A stretch of 64,000 nt of DNA, from NCBI RefSeq assembly GCF_014203125.1, contig NZ_JACHIH010000005.1, positions 1 through 64,000 of the forward strand, in the 5' to 3' direction. The stretch is from Rhodopseudomonas rhenobacensis (GTDB lineage: Bacteria; Pseudomonadota; Alphaproteobacteria; Rhizobiales; Xanthobacteraceae). The notes below the pieces were generated by a model. That model did not search any database. It saw only the letters and a list, made by a program, of their open reading frames with translations, and had not been told where the DNA came from. The position numbers and the translations under genes are program-made. This document shows, piece after piece, positions 61,063 through 64,000 of the stretch (positions are counted from its first letter, which is position 1; every line of letters starts with the position of its first letter).

Positions 61063-63525
61063 ATGTCGGAAACCCATTCGTTGTCGAGGCGGCGCTTTCT
61101 CAGCGCGACGTCGTCGCTCACCGCGCTCGCCGCGGCGGACATGATGTTGCCGGGCGTGGTCGGGCGTGCGTTCGCGGCGGAGGCTCCGAAGGAGATTCTC
61201 ACCGGTTCGCACTGGGGCGCGTTCTACGCCAAGGTCGACAACGGCCGCTTCACCAGCCTGCGTCCCTGGGAGAAGGACTTCCATCCGAACGCAGCGCTCG
61301 ATGGCGTGCAGGACGTCGTCTATTCGTCGAGCCGGATCCGCTATCCGATGGTGCGGCGCGCCTATCTCGAGAAGGGCATCAAGGCCGACCGCGACAGCCG
61401 CGGCGATGGCGACTTCGTTCGCGTCAGCTGGGACAAGGCGCTCGACCTGGTCGCCGGCGAATTGAAGCGGCTGGAGGAGCAGGAGGGGCCGTGGGCGGTG
61501 TATGCCGGCAGCTACGGCTGGCGCAGCTCGGGTGAAATCGGCAACCCGCAGATCATGCTGACCCGGCTGATGAACCTCAACGGCGGCGCGGTCTACTCGT
61601 CGAGCAACTATTCGAAGGCGGCGCTCGAAGGCATCATGCCCTACGTCGTCGGTTCGATTGACGCGGCTGGCCCGCAGACCACCTATCAATCGGTGATCGA
61701 GAATACCAAGACCATCGTGTTCTGGGGCGCCGACCCGTTCAAGACCAATCAGATCGCCTTCGCGCTGCCCGACCACGAGGAGTACAAGTGGTTCGAGGAC
61801 ATGAAGAAGGCCGGCATCAAGGCGATCTTCATCAACCCGATCAATGTCGAGGCGAGCAAATACCTCAACGCCGAATGGCTGGCGATCCGCCCGCATTCCG
61901 ACGTCGCGCTGGCGATCGCGATCTGCCACGTGCTGTTGACCGAGAAGCTTTACGACAAGGAGTTCATCGCCAACTGCACCTTCGGCTTCGACAAGTTCTC
62001 CGATTACTTGCTCGGCAAGGGTTGGGACAAGGTCGAGAAGACCCCGGAATGGGCCGCGGCGCTCACCGAGATCCCGGCCGACGTGATCCGCCGGCTGGCG
62101 CATCAGTTCGTCGAAAACCGCACCATGCTGGTCAGCGGCTGGAGCTGCCAGCGGCAGCATCACGGCGAGCAGTGGCCGTGGGCGTTCGTCACCTTGGCCT
62201 CGATGATCGGTCAGGTCGGGCTTCCCGGCGGTGGCTTCTGCCAGAACTATCATCTCTACAGCCTGGGATCGCCGGCGACGATGGCGCCAGCGCTGGCGCC
62301 CGGCATGTCGGGCGGCACCCGCAAGGCGAACAAGCCCTGGCCGAAGGAGAAGGGCGCGCAGTCGATCCCGGTCGCCCGCGTCGTCGATATGCTGGAGAAG
62401 CCCGGCCAGACCTATGAGCACAACGGCGAGAAGAAGATCTATCCCGACGTCAAGCTGACGTACTGGGTCGGCGGCAATCCGTTCCACCACCACCAGGACC
62501 GCAACCGGATGCGCAAGGCCTGGCGGAAGTTCGAAACGGTGATCGTGCAGGACTTCCAGTGGACCGCATCGGCCCGCTTCGCCGACATCGTGCTGCCCGC
62601 CACCACGACGACGGAGCGCGACGACATCGAGATGGTCGGCGCCAATTCCAAGCGCGCCTACATCGCGATGAAGAAGGTGGTCGAACCGCTGTTCGAATCC
62701 AAGTCCGACTACGCGATCTTCACCGCGCTCGCGGAGCGGCTCGGCCTCGGCCAGGAGTTCACCGAGGGCAAGAGCGAACTCGACATGGTTCGTGACGTCT
62801 ATGCGGCGGCGAAGAAGACCGCCGACGCCAAGAAGACGGTGACGCTGCCCGCCTTCGAGGAGTTCTGGGAAAAGGGCATCATCGAGTTCGAGACGCCTGC
62901 CAAGAACCAGCGCTGGGTGAAGTACGCGGATTTCCGCGAGGATCCGATCGAGAACATGCTGCCGACCGGCACCGGCAAGATCGAACTGTATTCGAAACCG
63001 ATCGAGAAGATGGGTTACGACGACTGCCCGCCGCATGCCTCGTGGCTGGAACCGTTGGAGTGGCTGGGTCAGAAGGACAAGGCCTATCCGCTGCACATGA
63101 ACTCCAACCATCCGCTGCACCGCATGCATTCGCAGCTCAACGGCACCCGCGTCCGCAAGATCTACGAGGTCGCCGATCGCGAACCTTGCATGATCAACAC
63201 CAAGGACGCCGCAGCCCGCGGCATCAAGAATGGTGACGTGGTGCGGGTGTTCAACGGCCGCGGCCAATGTCTGGCCGGCGCGGTGGTCTCCGACGACATC
63301 CGCCCGAGCGTGGTGCAGCTGCAGGAAGGCGCCTGGTACGATCCGGTCGACATCAAAGATGCCAACACGCTCTGCAAGCATGGCGACGTCAACGTGCTGA
63401 CGCCGGACATCGGCAGCTCGCGGCTGGCGCAGGCGACCTCGGCGCACACCTGTCTGGTCGACGTCGAGAAGTACACCGGCCCGCTGCCGAAGGTGACGGT
63501 GTTCGACGCCCCGGCCAACGCCTGA
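61063..63525 (+). CDS. torA: Trimethylamine-N-oxide/dimethyl sulphoxide reductase TorA (DorA)
   Basis: An 820-residue periplasmic molybdoenzyme of the DMSO reductase family. The Tat signal 'SRRRFL' occupies residues 8-13 and a signal region ends near 38. 'GSYGWRSSGEIGN' holds the active-site Tyr151 and Trp153 equivalents, and Ser184 in 'SSNYSKAALEGIMPYVVG' is the predicted Mo ligand. No N-terminal Fe-S Cys cluster is seen, as expected for TorA/DorA. AAGGAG (61051-61056) selects the ATG at 61063; an ATG at 61036 is also in frame. It reduces TMAO/DMSO with electrons from TorC. A strong hairpin follows the stop. Confidence 0.94.
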   Translation: MSETHSLSRRRFLSATSSLTALAAADMMLPGVVGRAFAAEAPKEILTGSHWGAFYAKVDNGRFTSLRPWEKDFHPNAALDGVQDVVYSSSRIRYPMVRRAYLEKGIKADRDSRGDGDFVRVSWDKALDLVAGELKRLEEQEGPWAVYAGSYGWRSSGEIGNPQIMLTRLMNLNGGAVYSSSNYSKAALEGIMPYVVGSIDAAGPQTTYQSVIENTKTIVFWGADPFKTNQIAFALPDHEEYKWFEDMKKAGIKAIFINPINVEASKYLNAEWLAIRPHSDVALAIAICHVLLTEKLYDKEFIANCTFGFDKFSDYLLGKGWDKVEKTPEWAAALTEIPADVIRRLAHQFVENRTMLVSGWSCQRQHHGEQWPWAFVTLASMIGQVGLPGGGFCQNYHLYSLGSPATMAPALAPGMSGGTRKANKPWPKEKGAQSIPVARVVDMLEKPGQTYEHNGEKKIYPDVKLTYWVGGNPFHHHQDRNRMRKAWRKFETVIVQDFQWTASARFADIVLPATTTTERDDIEMVGANSKRAYIAMKKVVEPLFESKSDYAIFTALAERLGLGQEFTEGKSELDMVRDVYAAAKKTADAKKTVTLPAFEEFWEKGIIEFETPAKNQRWVKYADFREDPIENMLPTGTGKIELYSKPIEKMGYDDCPPHASWLEPLEWLGQKDKAYPLHMNSNHPLHRMHSQLNGTRVRKIYEVADREPCMINTKDAAARGIKNGDVVRVFNGRGQCLAGAVVSDDIRPSVVQLQEGAWYDPVDIKDANTLCKHGDVNVLTPDIGSSRLAQATSAHTCLVDVEKYTGPLPKVTVFDAPANA

Positions 63526-63547
63526 TCGCGGTGACCACATGACGACC

Positions 63548-63573
63548 GCCGCCGGGAGCAAACTCCCGGCGGC
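63548..63573 (+). terminator. Perfect 11-bp hairpin after torA
   Basis: GCCGCCGGGAG (63548-63558), loop CAAA, CTCCCGGCGGC (63563-63573), followed by GCCCCTTCCT. The stem is very stable, but there is no U-run. It may end most torA transcripts or stabilise them while allowing partial readthrough to the small genes downstream. Confidence 0.55.
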
Positions 63574-63612
63574 GCCCCTTCCTGATGTGACGCAATCTTA
63601 AGGAGCCGAACC

Positions 63613-63924
63613 ATGCTTCGTATTGCCATCACGGCCGTGCTGCTCAGCTTCGCGCTGGCCGGCCCGACCTCCGCTCAGACCGTGGACCCCGCTGCCGCCA
63701 CGGTAGATCTCAGCGGTCCCCCGAAAATCAACGGCGGTCCGTTGGTCACCGGAACCAATACTCTCACCGAAAAACAGGTACTACGGCGGCTGATGCGCGC
63801 CGGCCTCTCCAATGCCAGCGATCTCGTGCTGGACGACAGCGGCATCTGGCGCGGCAAGGCCGAGCGCTCCGGGATCAACCTGCGGGTCGGCGTTGATCGG
63901 CTCGGCGACATTTCGACCCAATGA
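63613..63924 (+). CDS. Small secreted protein downstream of torA
   Basis: A 103-residue protein with a signal peptide (cleavage expected near 'TSAQTVDP', residue about 22) and a mature part with 'TNTLTEKQVLRRLMRAGLSNAS' and 'LDDSGIWRGKAERSGINLRVGVDRLG'. The latter resembles a PepSY-like small periplasmic domain but is not diagnostic. AGGAG lies 8 bases upstream of the start. It lies behind the torA hairpin, and its stop overlaps the start of the next gene (ATGA at 63921), so it likely begins a unit linked to tor. The function is unknown. Confidence 0.75.
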   Translation: MLRIAITAVLLSFALAGPTSAQTVDPAAATVDLSGPPKINGGPLVTGTNTLTEKQVLRRLMRAGLSNASDLVLDDSGIWRGKAERSGINLRVGVDRLGDISTQ

Positions 63925-64000
63925 CCTGCTCATCACCCTTCCTGGACCAGATCGGCCAGGCGCCGCGGCCGCTGTTGCTTGAGCGGGCCGCGGCGCGGGT
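63921..64000 (+). CDS. Start of an unidentified gene (partial)
   Basis: An ATGA overlap with the preceding small secreted protein gives an ATG at 63921 and an open frame to the end of the window (26 codons). The residues begin 'MTCSSPFLDQIGQAPRPLLL' and contain no clear signal peptide or motif. Translational coupling and ordinary codon use support a real gene; its identity cannot be read from so short a segment. Confidence 0.5.
   Translation, partial: MTCSSPFLDQIGQAPRPLLLERAAAR

Noticed and set aside
60907-63561. 884-codon minus-strand frame over torA
   Set aside because: It is antisense to TorA, whose Tat signal and active-site motifs are clear; the shadow has no recognisable fold.
1-64000. 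CRISPR arrays, tRNA or rRNA genes, phage integration sites
   Set aside because: No regularly spaced direct repeats, cloverleaf-like sequences or rRNA motifs were recognised on reading. The GTA cluster has no integrase or attachment site in the window, as expected for GTAs.

Overview
The window looks like a chromosomal segment of a purple non-sulphur alphaproteobacterium of the Bradyrhizobiaceae, most like Rhodopseudomonas palustris. The grounds are the GC-rich coding style, a gene transfer agent (GTA) cluster of the Rhodobacter type, a FeuP/FeuQ pair, the ccmIEFH order with glnE and a DegP nearby, and a tor/dor respiratory operon. This is inferred from protein content; no marker RNA gene is present.

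Region 1 (1-15.3 kb) is the right half of a GTA structural cluster. It holds the remnant of a DUF3168 gene, major tail protein, two tail-assembly proteins, a short tape measure, DUF2460, DUF2163, NlpC/P60 peptidase, the large TIM-barrel/host-specificity protein and a DUF2793 fibre-like protein, then after a gap a GH19 endolysin and a 3TM GTA holin. Two things mark it as disturbed. The left edge appears to be the end of an insertion sequence sitting inside the DUF3168 gene. A 3.7-kb, lower-GC block (acyltransferase plus two methyltransferases) separates the fibre gene from the lysis pair, much like a phage 'moron' for surface modification.

Region 2 (15.3-26.4 kb) has feuPQ with a candidate autoregulatory operator, a 59-residue small gene beside a membrane protein, a 17-kDa-antigen-like lipoprotein, an unrecognised 467-residue protein, and the cytochrome c maturation genes ccmI-ccmE-ccmF-[two AT-rich foreign-looking genes]-ccmH.

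Region 3 (26.4-45 kb) has an amino-acid permease, two paralogous ferritin-like proteins (one fused to a 2Fe-2S ferredoxin and preceded by a sigma-54-type promoter), degP, a response regulator, an MCP, a diguanylate cyclase, a histidine kinase, glnE, a PAS histidine kinase and a CDF cation transporter.

Region 4 (45.1-51 kb), all on the minus strand, is an oxalate-type cluster: a FadR/GntR regulator, formyl-CoA transferase (frc), an oxalate/formate antiporter-like MFS protein, a ketopantoate-reductase-like dehydrogenase and a fumarylacetoacetate-hydrolase-family protein. Three 17-bp palindromes TGGNAT-N5-ATGCCA lie upstream of three of these genes and look like the operator of the local regulator.

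Region 5 (51.2-64 kb) has the potassium transporter Kup, an AI-2E-type permease with an unusual C-terminal domain, and a complete TMAO/DMSO respiration module: hybrid kinase torS, torR, then torC-torD-torA and two following small or partial genes. Several palindromic intergenic repeats of three families are scattered through the window. No tRNA, rRNA or CRISPR array was seen.
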